DNA of 64,000 bases from Scalesia atractyloides (taxonomy: Eukaryota > Streptophyta > Magnoliopsida > Asterales > Asteraceae), in the NCBI GenBank assembly GCA_947069175.1, contig CAMTDV010000017.1:52027137-52091136 (forward strand), read 5' to 3'. Every line of letters starts with the position of its first letter. Position 1 is the first letter of the stretch. Made by a program: the position numbers and the translations under genes. This document shows, piece after piece, positions 1 to 11,068 of the stretch. The notes below the pieces were generated by a model. It was not told the origin of the DNA. It made no database searches and saw only the letters and a program-made list of their open reading frames with translations.

Positions 1-159
1 AAAAAAACCAATAGTTAATTAGTGTATTTTATCATCTTTAATTATAAAACGCCATTAAATGCAAAACGCCAAACTTAAAAGATGGGACGTGTTACAGCCT
101 TAATAGATAAAACTGCACAAACAGTAACTATAAACAGTCACTGAAATGACGGATACTTT
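1..159. mobile_element. Helitron-like non-coding DNA, left of Copia-1
   Basis: This AT-rich stretch has two AACGCCA heptamers (48-54 and 65-71). It is clearly similar to 11970-12145: both carry paired AACGCCA motifs, a shared ACAGCCTTA word and a shared segment ending in CTTTATTAC. It is the left part of the DNA into which Copia-1 inserted and continues at 11069. The Helitron assignment is inference from the helicase remnant further along the same tract. Confidence 0.5.
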
Positions 160-164
160 ATTAC
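160..164. repeat. Copia-1 target-site duplication, left copy
   Basis: ATTAC directly precedes the TG that opens the 5' LTR. The same five bases directly follow the CA that closes the 3' LTR (11064-11068). Five bases is the usual target duplication of LTR retrotransposons. Confidence 0.93.
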
Positions 165-786
165 TGTTGGGATCGAACCCTAACAAAGGAACAGATGATA
201 ACAAAACCAAATACACTATCCGAGCTTTGGTTCAACTATCAGAGGTTACAATCTCTGATCTACCTTTACACTGCTTTCCCTAAACATCTGTTCCTATCAT
301 CTGATAGTTCAAGAAGCAAAGGTCTGACAGAAGAATCAAGATCAGAGGATAGAGATCAGAGCTTAGACTAGTTTCTACTTTACTCAATGTAACAGTGCTA
401 TGCACTAATAGTTTAGTTTAGAAGTGTTTTAGTTAGTTACACTTTGGCAGTCACTATCAACCATGACGTCACAAAAGATGCTCAATGGTTAGATAGTTAG
501 TATAAATAGGTGAACGTTGTAAAAGTTAACTTTGTCTTCCTGAAAAAGAACATTTCGCACTTTATCTTCTTCATTTCTTACTATCAAACGATTTTAATTG
601 GCTAAGGGGGAGTTTGTGAATCACATGCAAAGTTTATCAACTTGAAAGCATGATGGTGATGAAAACAAACGGCCAATTGCTTGTAGTAAAAGTTTTCCAT
701 TAATTCCGCTGCATATCTTTCTAATTCAATCCATTTTCCATTCTTAGAAACAAAAACTACAAGTAATTCAAACTTAGATCCTGACA
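165..786 (+). repeat. Copia-1 5' LTR
   Basis: It begins TGTTGGGATC and ends GACA, immediately upstream of the primer binding site. A TATAAATA-type box lies near 500-508. An apparent minus-strand reading frame at 602-787 recurs in the other LTR only because the LTRs are copies, and it is not a gene. Confidence 0.92.
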
Positions 787-788
787 AT

Positions 789-800
789 TGGTATCAGAAC
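789..800 (+). other. Copia-1 primer binding site (initiator tRNA-Met)
   Basis: TGGTATCAGAAC lies two bases after the LTR end. It differs by one base from the common plant initiator-Met PBS TGGTATCAGAGC, and this is where minus-strand DNA synthesis would be primed. Confidence 0.85.
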
Positions 801-939
801 TCGGTCAATCGATTTTGATTTAACAGTCAAATTGATTTGAATAGATCAGCTCTTTGTCCTAACTCGTTTGATAGTTTTACTTGAATACAGAGTTTTATTA
901 CTACAAAAGTTTTTAAAAAATCTGTTGTAAACAAGAGAA

Positions 940-3600
940 ATGGCACAAAACACACCGGAATCCAATATTGGATCCATGTTCAAACCACCTATGTTGAAAT
1001 GAAATGAATATTTTATTTGGCAACGTAGGATGGGTCATATTCTCGCCCAACAGAACACCGAATGTTGGAGATCCGTTGTATTTGGACCACATGTCCCCAT
1101 GGTTCCAAGTACAGAGGATCCCCACACTCAGGTCCCTAAAAAAATCGAAAATTACTCTGAACATGATTTCCTCAAAATCGAATTGGATGCTAAGGTTTTC
1201 AGCATTGTTGCTTCGGCTTTGCCCAATGAGATTTATGCGGGATTACTTCATTGTAATAGTGCTAAAGAGTTATGGGATGCTCTTAAAGAGCAATTCAGTG
1301 GTACTGGAGAGGTGATCGAGAATAATAGAGAGGTTTTAAATCAACAGCATGAAACATTTTGCCACGTTAAGGGTGAGTCATTAACCCAACAGTTCGAACG
1401 ATATAGCTATCTCAATAGTGAGCTCAAATTGGTAAATGTGGAATTTCCAAATTTTACTGTCAATAGTCGTTTCTTGAGATTTTTACCTAAGAAATGGGAG
1501 ACTGTAGCTTATGTCACTAGAACAGTTGTTGGTTACAAGGAAATGACCTTGACACAACTTCATGGATGACTCCTCACTTATGAGAGAGAGTTGAACCAGA
1601 AAAAGAAGTTGCAAGAGTCAGGGAAAATGACTGATGACTATACTTTGGGAAACACTGCTTTATAGTCATGAGGAGGGGTCTAGCTGTGGAAAGGATCAGA
1701 GTTATGATCATTACATTGACATAACATCTGGAAACAATTTCAACTCTGATCCCAGTACACCCAATTTTGCCTTTGCTGCAAATAGTGAAAGCCAGACCTC
1801 TGACAATTTGTCTTTTGAAATGAATGACTTATAATATTTTGAACCCACTGACCTTGAAGAGATGGACATTTTGCATCAGCTGGCACTTTTAAGTGTTAGA
1901 GCAAGTAAATTCTACAAAAAAACTGGTAGAAGATTTCCAGGATTGCATGGGGGTTGAAAGTGGGTTGCATAAGTCTAAAATTAAATGCTATAAATGTAAC
2001 AAGATGAGTCACTTTGCCAGAGAATGAAGATCACAATCTGCATGAGCAATTGTAACACATCCTGGCAATAATTCCCAAAGCATTGTCCATTATTCCCAAT
2101 ATACCCCTGCACCTCAAATGCATAACACTGCACATTTTGCACATCATGTTGCTACAGTTCCTGTCCATTATGTCCAAGCACCTGCACCATAGATTCAATA
2201 TGTCCAAGCACCACCTCAAGTACATATGCAGCAAATGCCACAAGTTACTCAACCTACTCAAACCACTGCTACACCAGCAGAGGTTAATCAACAAAGCTTT
2301 TTCACACAAGGTTTTGTTGATTGGAGTAGTTTGCCTGAGGATTTAACTGATGAAAACTTTGCTCTCATAGCCAAAAATGATTTTCAAAACGAAAATATAT
2401 GTTTAATGGATTTGGAGACCATTGTTGAAGGTGATGAATCTGTGGAGCAGGAGTTAAAGTCTGATGTGGTTGATTGTTGTGAAGCAGTGGTTATACTAGA
2501 GGTTACACCAGTGGTTGAAGTGAATGTTGTTGATGTTGAAAAAGACCCTCTATCTGACCCATGGGATGAGCAGGTGTGTGAGGAAGAAGAGTGTGATTGT
2601 GCTCTTATGGCTGCTTCGAAGGTATCACCTCAGATCCTTAAAAATCTATGTTATGACAAATGCATCATTGCTTTTGCAAACATAAAGCAGGTGAATGAAA
2701 ACCTGAGAAACAAAATTTTAGAAGATGAACTTAATTTTGAAAAACTTGTTAAAGAGTTAAAAACAAAGTTAAGTGAAAAAGATTCTGAAATGAGTAGCCT
2801 AAGGCATGAATCAAGCATAACCAAAGACCAGCTCCAAACTATGGTAGAAAAATACCATGTTTGCAAAAAGGAGCTTGAAACTACCTAGATCACTTGTGAA
2901 AAATGGGTAGAGTCCTGTAAAGGTTATGAGCTTATGCTTGATGCTCAAATCAAGAGCAACAAAAAGTTTGGAGTAGGCTTTAGAGACTATGACCAGACTT
3001 GTGAAAATGTTGCAAAAATTGATTCTGAGACAGTTGAAATAGTCCCAACAAACTTGGCTGGTGAAGAAATTAAAATCACAAATAAAAATGGAAACAAAAT
3101 CATTCTTGAAAAACCAGAGGTTTCAGCAAAAGATAAAGAAATTGAAATATATCAGTTTAAACCAACCTGGTCAGATGAATGTGATATTTTGGAAAGCTTC
3201 AAGCCAATGGACTTTTCAACCACTGATGGTATAAAGGCACCAAAAGCACTGGTGATCCCTATCAAAGACTTGCCAGCAAAGGTTACATCCACTGCTCTCA
3301 AAAAGTCTGATAGGAAAAGGAAAGAAAAGGTTAAATACTTGTTTTGTGAATTTTGTGAAAAGAGAAATCATGTGGCTACAGATTGCTTTCTTTTAAAAGC
3401 CTATGATATAAAAAAAACTTGTGTTATACCCAAATCTCCTAGATGCACCATTTGCAACAAAACAAATCACATGACCTAAGAGTGTGCCTATCTCAAAACC
3501 TATCATCAAAAGGTAAAAGAGATTAGAGCAAAAGCTTTTGAAAGAGAAAATGCAAGTTTTTCTGAAAACAAACAAAAATTTGAATCAATTTAAACATTTG
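940..3600 (+). pseudogene. gag: Copia-1 gag region, broken
   Basis: The frame starts at ATG 940 and meets a stop near 998. It is open again from about 1030 to 1569 with a UBN2-type Gag core (an ELWDAL segment and an LPKKW motif). A CCHC zinc knuckle, CYKCNKMSHFARE, lies at about 1987-2025. Next comes a Pro/Gln-rich linker, then an acidic and coiled-coil segment (2226-2888). A second open piece (2934-3479) carries two more CCHC-like fingers, CEFCEKRNHVATDC and CTICNKTNHMT followed by a stop and EC. Multiple stops and frame changes make this a pseudogene. Three fingers with a long coiled coil suit a large SIRE-like Gag. Confidence 0.8.
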
Positions 3601-3644
3601 TCACAAAAGCTTTAAATTAAACCTCTATTCACAGAGAAATTCAA

Positions 3645-4530
3645 GTGACAGATGCACCTCCATCAAACAAGCTTCCAAGAGGCAAAAGCCAGCCTAGTTA
3701 CCAAAAGGTGCCAATGGTTTATGAGACTTACAAAAGGTCTTCTAAGCCAAAGGTAAATAGGCATCCTCATGGTTACCAACAGTCGATAGGAAGTGGCTCA
3801 CAGCAGTGGTTACAAAAACCTGCTCTAACCACTGCTCTTTCATGTGAACTTGAGTCTGAATCATCTGATACCCCATCCAAAGCCATTCTGGCTTTGGAAA
3901 CTCACCTGAACTAATTATTTCAAAAATATGTACAGGGAGCTTCTACTTGCCTTGACAGTCTTTGGTATGTAGATAGTGGGGGCTCCAGGCACATGACAGG
4001 ATGTAAAGCCCTGCTCAGAGATTTTAAAGCTCATGGAGGGGGTGATATATCCTTTGGAAATAATTCAAAAGGGAAGGTGTTAGGGTCAGGGTGTGTCTCA
4101 GCTGGAAAACTAAAGTTTGAAAATGTGAATCTCATTGATAATCTAAAATTCAATCTTCTGAGTGTCTCACAAATGAGTGATAAGGGTTATGGATCCTTCT
4201 TCACAAAAGAAACTTGTCAGATAGTAGGCCGAGAGGTTAAAAAGATTAATCAAATAATTGCCGAGAGCAAAGCACAACTTACTGCTAATAGGGTAGGAAA
4301 TGTGTATGTGGTAGACATGGTAAAAGATAATCCTATGTCAAATGCATGTTTGTTCTCAGTTGCTTCAAGCAAAGAAACAGAATTATGGCATAAAAGACTA
4401 GGTCACACAAATCTAAAAATCATCACCACTCTCTCAAAACAAAATCTTGTCAGAGGTTTGCCTCACAAACAATTTACTTGTGAAGAACATTGTGTTTCCT
4501 GTTTAAAAGGCAAAACATTGCCTCACAAAC
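3645..4530 (+). pseudogene. pol: Copia-1 protease and GAG-pre-integrase, truncated before integrase core
   Basis: Near 3960 the frame reads LWYVDSGGSRHMTG, the aspartic-protease D-S-G signature of copia elements. It continues as a retropepsin-like fold with an LLSVSQ segment. From about 4380 the GAG-pre-integrase zinc region follows: ELWHKRLGHTN, then CEEHCVSCLKGK, giving the H-H-C-C ligands. The frame stops at 4541. No D-D-35-E integrase core follows; the next recognisable residues are the integrase/RT linker. A 21-base repeat (4460-4480 and 4520-4540) sits exactly at this junction. Confidence 0.82.
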
Positions 4531-4544
4531 AATTTACTTGACAA

Positions 4545-6165
4545 CATCAATGAGGGAGTGCTCACCAGAAGCCAATCCCAAAACATTTGTATTTTGCTGG
4601 CTTTCTATCACTCAGACAACCTGTCAAATACCAAGAGGCACTAAAAGACAACAGTTGGGTAGAAGCCATGCAAGAAGAGCTCCTACAGTTCAAAAGACAA
4701 CAAGTATGAGAACTTGTACCACTGCCAAAAGATATAAGTCCTATTGGCACAAAGTAGGTCTTCAAGAACAAAACAGATAAAAGGGGTATTGTTGTCAAGA
4801 ACAAAGCAAGGCTCGTGGTTCAAGGCTATAGATAGGAAGAAGGCATAGACTATGATGAAACATTTGCTCCAGTTGCAAGATTGGAGGCCATCAGACTCTT
4901 TTTAGCTTTTGCTGCCAACCACAACATCAAGGTGTATCAAATGGACATTAAAAGTGCATTCTTGTATAGAAAGATCAAGGAAGAAGTGTATGTGTGTCAA
5001 CCTCCTGGTTTTGAAGATGCATTTCATCATGATCATGTTTACAGGTTAAACAAAGCACTCTATAGTCTAAAACAAGCACCCAGAGTCTGGTATGAAACTC
5101 TATCCACTTTTCTCTTATCCGTTGGTTTCACCAGAGGTAGGATTGATAAAACCCTATTTTTAAAATAGAAAGGAAAAGATTTGATGCTTGTCCAAATTTA
5201 TGTGGATGACATCATTTTTGGATCCACATGCACTGCCATGTGTGAAGAGTTCAGAAAACTCATGGCAACAGAGTTTGAGATGAGTGCAATGGGTGAGTTG
5301 CAATGTTTTCTTGGTTTACAAGTCAAACAAATGCAACATGGCACTTTCATCCATCAAAATAAGTATGTGAAATAACTACTTAAGAAATTTGATATGGATG
5401 ATTGTAAACCTTGCAGCACACCCATGGCAACATCCAAGCTAGTCACATTTGATGGCAAAGATGACCTTGTTGATTAAACATTGTATAGAAGCATGATTGG
5501 ATCTTTACTGTACCTAACTGCATCAAGGCCAAACATCATGTTTGCAACATGTGTTTGTGCTAGATCACAGTCATTGCCAAGAAAATCAGATCTTATTGTT
5601 GTAGAAAGGATATTCAGATACATAAAAGGTGCTCCCATACTTGGTATCTGGTATCCAGCTAATGGTAACATTGAGCTTTTAGGATATTCTGATAGTGATT
5701 TTGTTGGATGTAAAACAACAAGGAAGTCCACATCTAGAGGAGCCCAATTCCTAGGTGATTGCTTAGTGTCTTGGCAAAGCAAAAAGCAAGTTGCAGTCTC
5801 TACATCCACTGCTGAGGCAGAGTATATAGCTGTTGCAAGCTGTACTGCTCAAATCTTGTGGCTTCAAAATCAATTGCTGGATTTTGGTATCACTGCTTTG
5901 AAAACACCACTCAAAATTGATAGTCAAGCAGCAGAAAATATCATCAAAATCCTATCTCTCATTCCACCACCAAACACATTGACATCAAACATCACTTTGT
6001 GTGGGATTGCTATGAAAAAGGTTTGATTTCTTTACAACATGTCCATACTTAGGATCAACTGGAAGATGTGTTGACAAAAGCACTTGATGCTCACACGTTT
6101 GACAGATTGATTTCTAGGCTTGGAATGCTAAACATGACAAAATTTCTTTGTGATCCATATGTAAA
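4545..6165 (+). pseudogene. pol: Copia-1 reverse transcriptase and RNase H, broken
   Basis: RT blocks read across three frames. They include a KWVFKNK-type start near 4750, ARLVVQGY, the DETFAPVARLEAIR block, QMDIKSAFL, QPPGFED, LYSLKQAPR and the catalytic YVDDIIFG at about 5199-5222. The RNase H part starts near 5481 (MIGSLLYLTASRP). It holds GYSDSDFVG with a catalytic Asp and STAEAEYIA with the Glu/Asp site, and it ends near 6160. Stops at about 5168, 5375 and 5475 and a frame change near 5990 abolish a continuous product. Confidence 0.87.
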
Positions 6166-6368
6166 TAGCAATAAAATGTTTTTTAGAAAATCAAAATCCA
6201 TCCTTAAAAATAGTTTAAAAATAAAATTTTCAATAAATCCTCAAAGTCTGGTCAAAGCACTGATAGCACAAAAACACTGTTCGTTTAGAAAAATCTATCC
6301 ATTGTCAAAAAGTGTATCCTCTGATAGTTGCAACCACTATTCTTATCCACTGATCATATTTTCCAACA

Positions 6369-9300
6369 GTGGTTAGCCAAACAACTGTCTTCCATTTTCA
6401 AAATAGAGGTTACACGTGGGCAGATGTTATTCGACAGTTGTTGCATCAGATGCCACGTCATCGTCCCTTTTTCAGAAACCCTATAAAAACCCTATTCCAT
6501 CCAGAACAGAGGTTTCACAAAAACTGTGTCGATTTCAAAAATCTCAAAACAGTTTGCACTCAAATCATGGCTCCCAAAACAAAATCAAAGTCGAAATCAA
6601 AGCAAGAATTACCACCATTCATATTGATCATCAAAACCCCACACAACTACATTGCAATCTTAGAAGAAACCGAGATAAACACACGATACCACACAATGAT
6701 TCGGATTCTAAGAGAATCAAAGTTTAAACACATGCTCGAAGTCAAAACCAAGATTTACATCTATTCTCTTCGAGATTTCTGGCACAATGCTAAGGTTAAA
6801 ACATCCACTGATGATGTTCCTTATGCTATAATCTCAAAGGTTGGGGGTACTCCTATGCAAATAACTCCACAATCGATCTCTCAAGTTTTTCAACTGAATG
6901 ATATGACACATCCTGTGTCCTTTTCTTTAATAGAGATGCAAGCAGAGTTTGTGGAAAGGGGTTACACTGGCCAATTGAAAGGTTTGACAATCTTTAAACC
7001 CCATTTTCCAGCAGAGATGAAATTCTTTTTCCATACTCTTTTAACATGTCTCTCTGCAAAATCTACTGCTTTCAATAAAATTCATTGAACATGCAATATC
7101 TGGGATATGCAATTTTGACTGAATCAGATTTTAACTATTCCCATGTATTGTTTAATGATCTTGTGAATAATTTTAAAATTATTTCAAAAAGAAAAGCTTT
7201 CTTGATACATCCTCGATTCTTGAGTGTTTATTTGCAAGATCAGATCAGATGTGAAGCAAGTAAACAAGGCGCGGTGTCCACACCTGGCTGCCTAACTCAT
7301 GAACTTTTTACACGACTAACAAATCTTGAAAAGGCTTCCAAAACAGAAGTAGAGGAGGATGAGCCAATTTTACAATAACAAAATGTTCAATCTCTTCCTC
7401 CTACTACTGAGCCCACTGCTCTAGGTGATCAGAGCATTGCAACCACTGCTCTGAAACCCACACCTAAAATCACCAAAAAGAAACCATCAAAGATATCCAG
7501 AAAACCCACCAAACCCAAAAAGGGTCCTCTGTAAGATGAGATCCCAGAGGTTAACCCTGTGACACCACCAAAGTCACGAACCACTGCTGCTACTTCTTCA
7601 CAGCAGATGGTTGAAAGATCTCTACATGGCTTTGAAACTCCTCATGCATCCTCACAAAAGGATTAGGTTGTAAACACAGGGACACCAAATTATGAAGCTC
7701 TAGGACCACTTGGTTCTATCTTCCACAGCCCCTCTCCTAGGGCAATGTCTCTTTCTGCACCTATTCCTTCACCAATCAAATCACTACCACAAACCTTTAT
7801 ACCCTTGCTGAATGCAATAGAATTAGAGCAGACATCATCCAGCACTTCTCACCAACCTATCAATGAGAATATACTTCAATATGATGTTGGGTCTGATTCT
7901 CTATTCTTTGCTAGCCCATCAGCAAATGAAGAGGCTACATCCCTTGGGTTACATGTAACCCTTGGTGATAGTTCAACTAGAGCAGCCACTACAATTGCAA
8001 AACTACCTAGTTTTCCTTTGGACAGTGGTTACATTTCTAAGTCTCTGTTGAAGGCAACCACTGTTGAGGCTACCAAGGTAACCTCTGATGTTGTGGGAAG
8101 TCCCCAGTACCAAGAACAAGGGGCATCCAAGGGTGAAGTTAGTGATAAACAGATGCTAATGATACCTTAGATATAACTACCACCTAAGGTAGGAGTTCAG
8201 AAGATCCTATTAAATTAGGTGATGATCTAAAATACAAAGATTTGACGGAGAGTGTATCAACGCTTGAAACTTCTGTTGATGAGATCAAAAATCTTGTGAA
8301 GCAGTTGTTGGCTATAAAGAACCAACCCTCTGTCTTAACCACTGCTGATCTGCAACAAGCCCTAGACCCTCTGTTTCACCAACAAAAGCACTTCTCAGAA
8401 CAACAACACACACATCAAATGCAGGAAGTAAGAAACATGGTTGAAGCAAGATTCATGGATACCATGGCAGATATTAAAGCTATAAAAGCTAATCTTCTCC
8501 AAACCACTGGTACTGCTCCACCCACAGTTATTTTTGTAAACACTGGAGATGATGCCAAAAGGGGGGAGAAACCTTTGGGAAAGAAGAAGCTTACAATTGA
8601 TGATCAAATGGCAAAGCCAACAGTGGATATTCCCAGGCCAGATGGTTCAGAGAAAAAGGATTTAACAGATGATATCTTGGCCAGGGAAAATGAGAAGCAG
8701 AAGAGAAAAGTGTATCTTGATGGCAAGGTATTGGTTGAGCAAAAGATTAAGCAACAAAAAGAAAAGGAAGAGGTTGGTACCTCAACAAAGAGGAGACCTG
8801 CTAGACAAGTAAGGCAACCAACATCCACACCTTCCAAAACTGAGCCTGCTATAAATCCAATCATTAAAACCTCTGCTCTCCAAAAATCAAGCACATCTTC
8901 TTCAACTTCCATTCCCATTTCCATAAAAGCAGATGTTACAACAACTGTTGTGCTAACATCAGTTGCCACAGCAGAGGTTGCAGCAGATGCAAACCCATCC
9001 ACTGCCATGGTCATTTTCAATACATCCACCCAACCTTTACCAACACCAACCAGAATTCCAACTCATCCATCATCACCAGAAGTAAAATTCAAAAGGAGAA
9101 GGACAACAAAAGTTGTAAATGAAGAAGAGATCTTTCCTGCTCCTACTCCTTTATCATCACAACCACTGACCTCCACATCAATGCTTCCACCATCCTCAAA
9201 TCCAAGCATTGATTCCCTTACAGTTATTCCTGCAGCATAGAGATATCCTCTTGATTTACCAGCAGTCAGGGAAGAAATTCTAAGCTTTTATTCTGAGGAA

Positions 9301-10402
9301 GACCCTGACAAAAAACTATATTATCTCTTGATGGCTATCCAAGACCTGCAAATGTTGATGAATACCTAGAACTTAAATTGAAACAAGCAGATGATATAGC
9401 AAAAAGAGACTCTGCTGGTAAAAGTGATAGAGAGATACAAACCAACATGTCTTTTCAGTTAAGCAAAGCCAGAACATTGCAAGATTTTGTTAAAGATCTG
9501 AGCAACAAGTTGTCAGAAAGGGAAGATCAGTTTCTTAAAAATGAACTCATTAAACACATCATGAAGAACAAGAAATATAAGGCAACAAAGGCACAGTTCA
9601 AGGATTGGAGTATAGATGAGCTGAGAGAAGAAATTAAAAGAATGCAAGAAATGTTGAAAGACCCTCTCAAGAAGCCAACTCCTCCTAACTGGGAAAAACA
9701 CAAGAAAGACATGCCTGAAAGAGCCTTGAAGCTTAAGAGGATGAAGGAAGAATTGATACAGAATCACTATGGTTCAAGGAACCAAGTGATAAGGTGGGGA
9801 GAAGCTAGGGTGATTGATACTTACAAGATGTTAGAAGAGAGGAGGAAGAAAGATACAAACATGCCTCCTAAGCCAGTTTACCCTCCATCGGATGATGTTC
9901 ATAAAGCTCAACACTCCAAAAAGTCTATCTCATCATCTGCCCCTTCCATCCTTTCTTTCAATCAACTAAAAAGGCAAGAAAAGATAGATGAAGAAGACAA
10001 GAGAGTGTTTGAACACATCAAAGAGGGAATTAAAAATATGGTTGACTATCACACAAATGAAGCTAGTGAAAAGCTCAGAGCAGAATTGACAAAGATAGTT
10101 CAACAAAAAGCTCTTCAAACCTCAACAAATAAAGGTCATCCTAGAAAGCCAGAAGACCCAAAATTCTAAAGTGGAAAGTCAAAAATGGCTCCAACGAGTT
10201 GACTCTTCTCAAGTCTAATGGTGATGCTGTCAAGATGAGCATGGAGGCTGCATATGAGCTAATTGCAGAAGACCTTCAAGATCTTTTGGATCTGATACTC
10301 GAAAAGGATGATGATGATGATGATGAAGTCTCTCTGAATTTTGAATTACAATTTAAAGGGAAAATCAAAGAACTTCTGTTGAGGAATAAAAACCAAGAAT
10401 AA
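6369..10402 (+). pseudogene. Copia-1 extra 3' coding region, broken into several frames
   Basis: Between RNase H and the 3' LTR lie sense-strand open segments at 6369-7088, 7085-7378, 7745-8170, 8242-9240, 9378-10169 and 10199-10402. The conserved-looking globular part starts with MAPKTKSKSKSK near 6567 and runs through IYIYSLRDFW to KSTAFNK. It resumes as MQYLGYAILTESDF, FLIHPRFLSVYLQ. Then comes a Ser/Thr/Pro-rich stretch, then Lys/Glu-rich coiled coil (9378-10169) and an Asp run (GAT repeats, 10305-10325). I recall similar proteins only as hypothetical proteins from Asteraceae. It occupies the place of the env-like ORF of SIRE elements, but I see no clear signal peptide or transmembrane segment, so function is unassigned. 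Confidence 0.65.
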
Positions 10403-10428
10403 ACAAGTGTTTTGGCATCATCTGTTCC

Positions 10429-10437
10429 AGGGGGAGA
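10429..10437 (+). other. Copia-1 polypurine tract
   Basis: AGGGGGAGA lies just upstream of the TG of the 3' LTR. It is the expected primer for plus-strand synthesis. Confidence 0.88.
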
Positions 10438-10438
10438 T

Positions 10439-11063
10439 TGTTGGGATCGAGCCCTAACAAAGGAACATATGATAACAAAGCCAAATACACTATCCGAGCT
10501 TTGGTTCAACTATCAGAGGTTACAACCTCTGATCTACCTTTACACTGCTTTCCCTAAACATCTGTTCCTATCATCTGATAGTTCAAGAAGCAAAGGTCTG
10601 ACAGAAGAATCAAGATCAGAGGATAGAGATCAGAGCTTAGATTAGTTTCTACTTTATTCAATGTAACAGTGCTATGCACTGATAGTTTAGTTTAGCAGTG
10701 TTTTAGTTAGTTACACTTTGTTAGCAGTCACTATCAACCATGACGTCACAAAAGATGCGCAGTGGTTAGATAGTTAGTATAAATAGGTGAACGTTGTAAC
10801 AATTAACTTTGTCTTCCTGAAAAAGATCATTTCGCACTTTATCTTCTTCATTTCTTACTATCAAACGACTGTACTTGGCTAAGGGGGAGTTTGTGAATCA
10901 CATGCAAAGTTTATCAACTTGAAAGCATGATGGTGATGAAAACAAACGACCAATTGCTTGTAGTAAAAGTTTTCCACTAATTCCTTTGCATATCTTTCTA
11001 ATTCAATCCATTTTCCATTCTTAGAAACAAAAACTACAAGTAATTCAAACTTAGATCCTGACA
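10439..11063 (+). repeat. Copia-1 3' LTR
   Basis: A copy of 165-786 with about 20 substitutions and one 3-base indel by hand alignment. It begins TGTTGGGATC and ends GACA, and is followed by the ATTAC duplication at 11064-11068. Confidence 0.92.
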
Positions 11064-11068
11064 ATTAC
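11064..11068. repeat. Copia-1 target-site duplication, right copy
   Basis: ATTAC matches 160-164 exactly. The related unoccupied sequence near 12126-12140 reads TTTATTACTAACATTT, which is the expected pre-insertion arrangement. Confidence 0.93.

Larger units (their letters stand above)
165..11063 (+). mobile_element. Copia-1: complete Ty1/copia element, SIRE/Maximus-like, decayed
   Basis: A 10.9-kb LTR retrotransposon bounded by two near-identical LTRs of 622 and 625 bp and by a perfect ATTAC duplication. The domain order is gag, zinc knuckles, protease, GAG-pre-integrase, reverse transcriptase and RNase H, so it is Ty1/copia. The large size and the roughly 4-kb coding region between RNase H and the 3' LTR fit the SIRE/Maximus lineage (inference). 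The integrase core is missing and many stops break the polyprotein, so the element cannot move by itself. Hand alignment of the LTRs shows about 20 substitutions and one 3-base indel, roughly 3% divergence. Confidence 0.93.

Noticed and set aside
602..787. Minus-strand open frame of 61 codons, with a near copy at 10879-11064
   Set aside because: It lies inside the two LTRs of Copia-1 and recurs only because LTRs are copies; no family resemblance.
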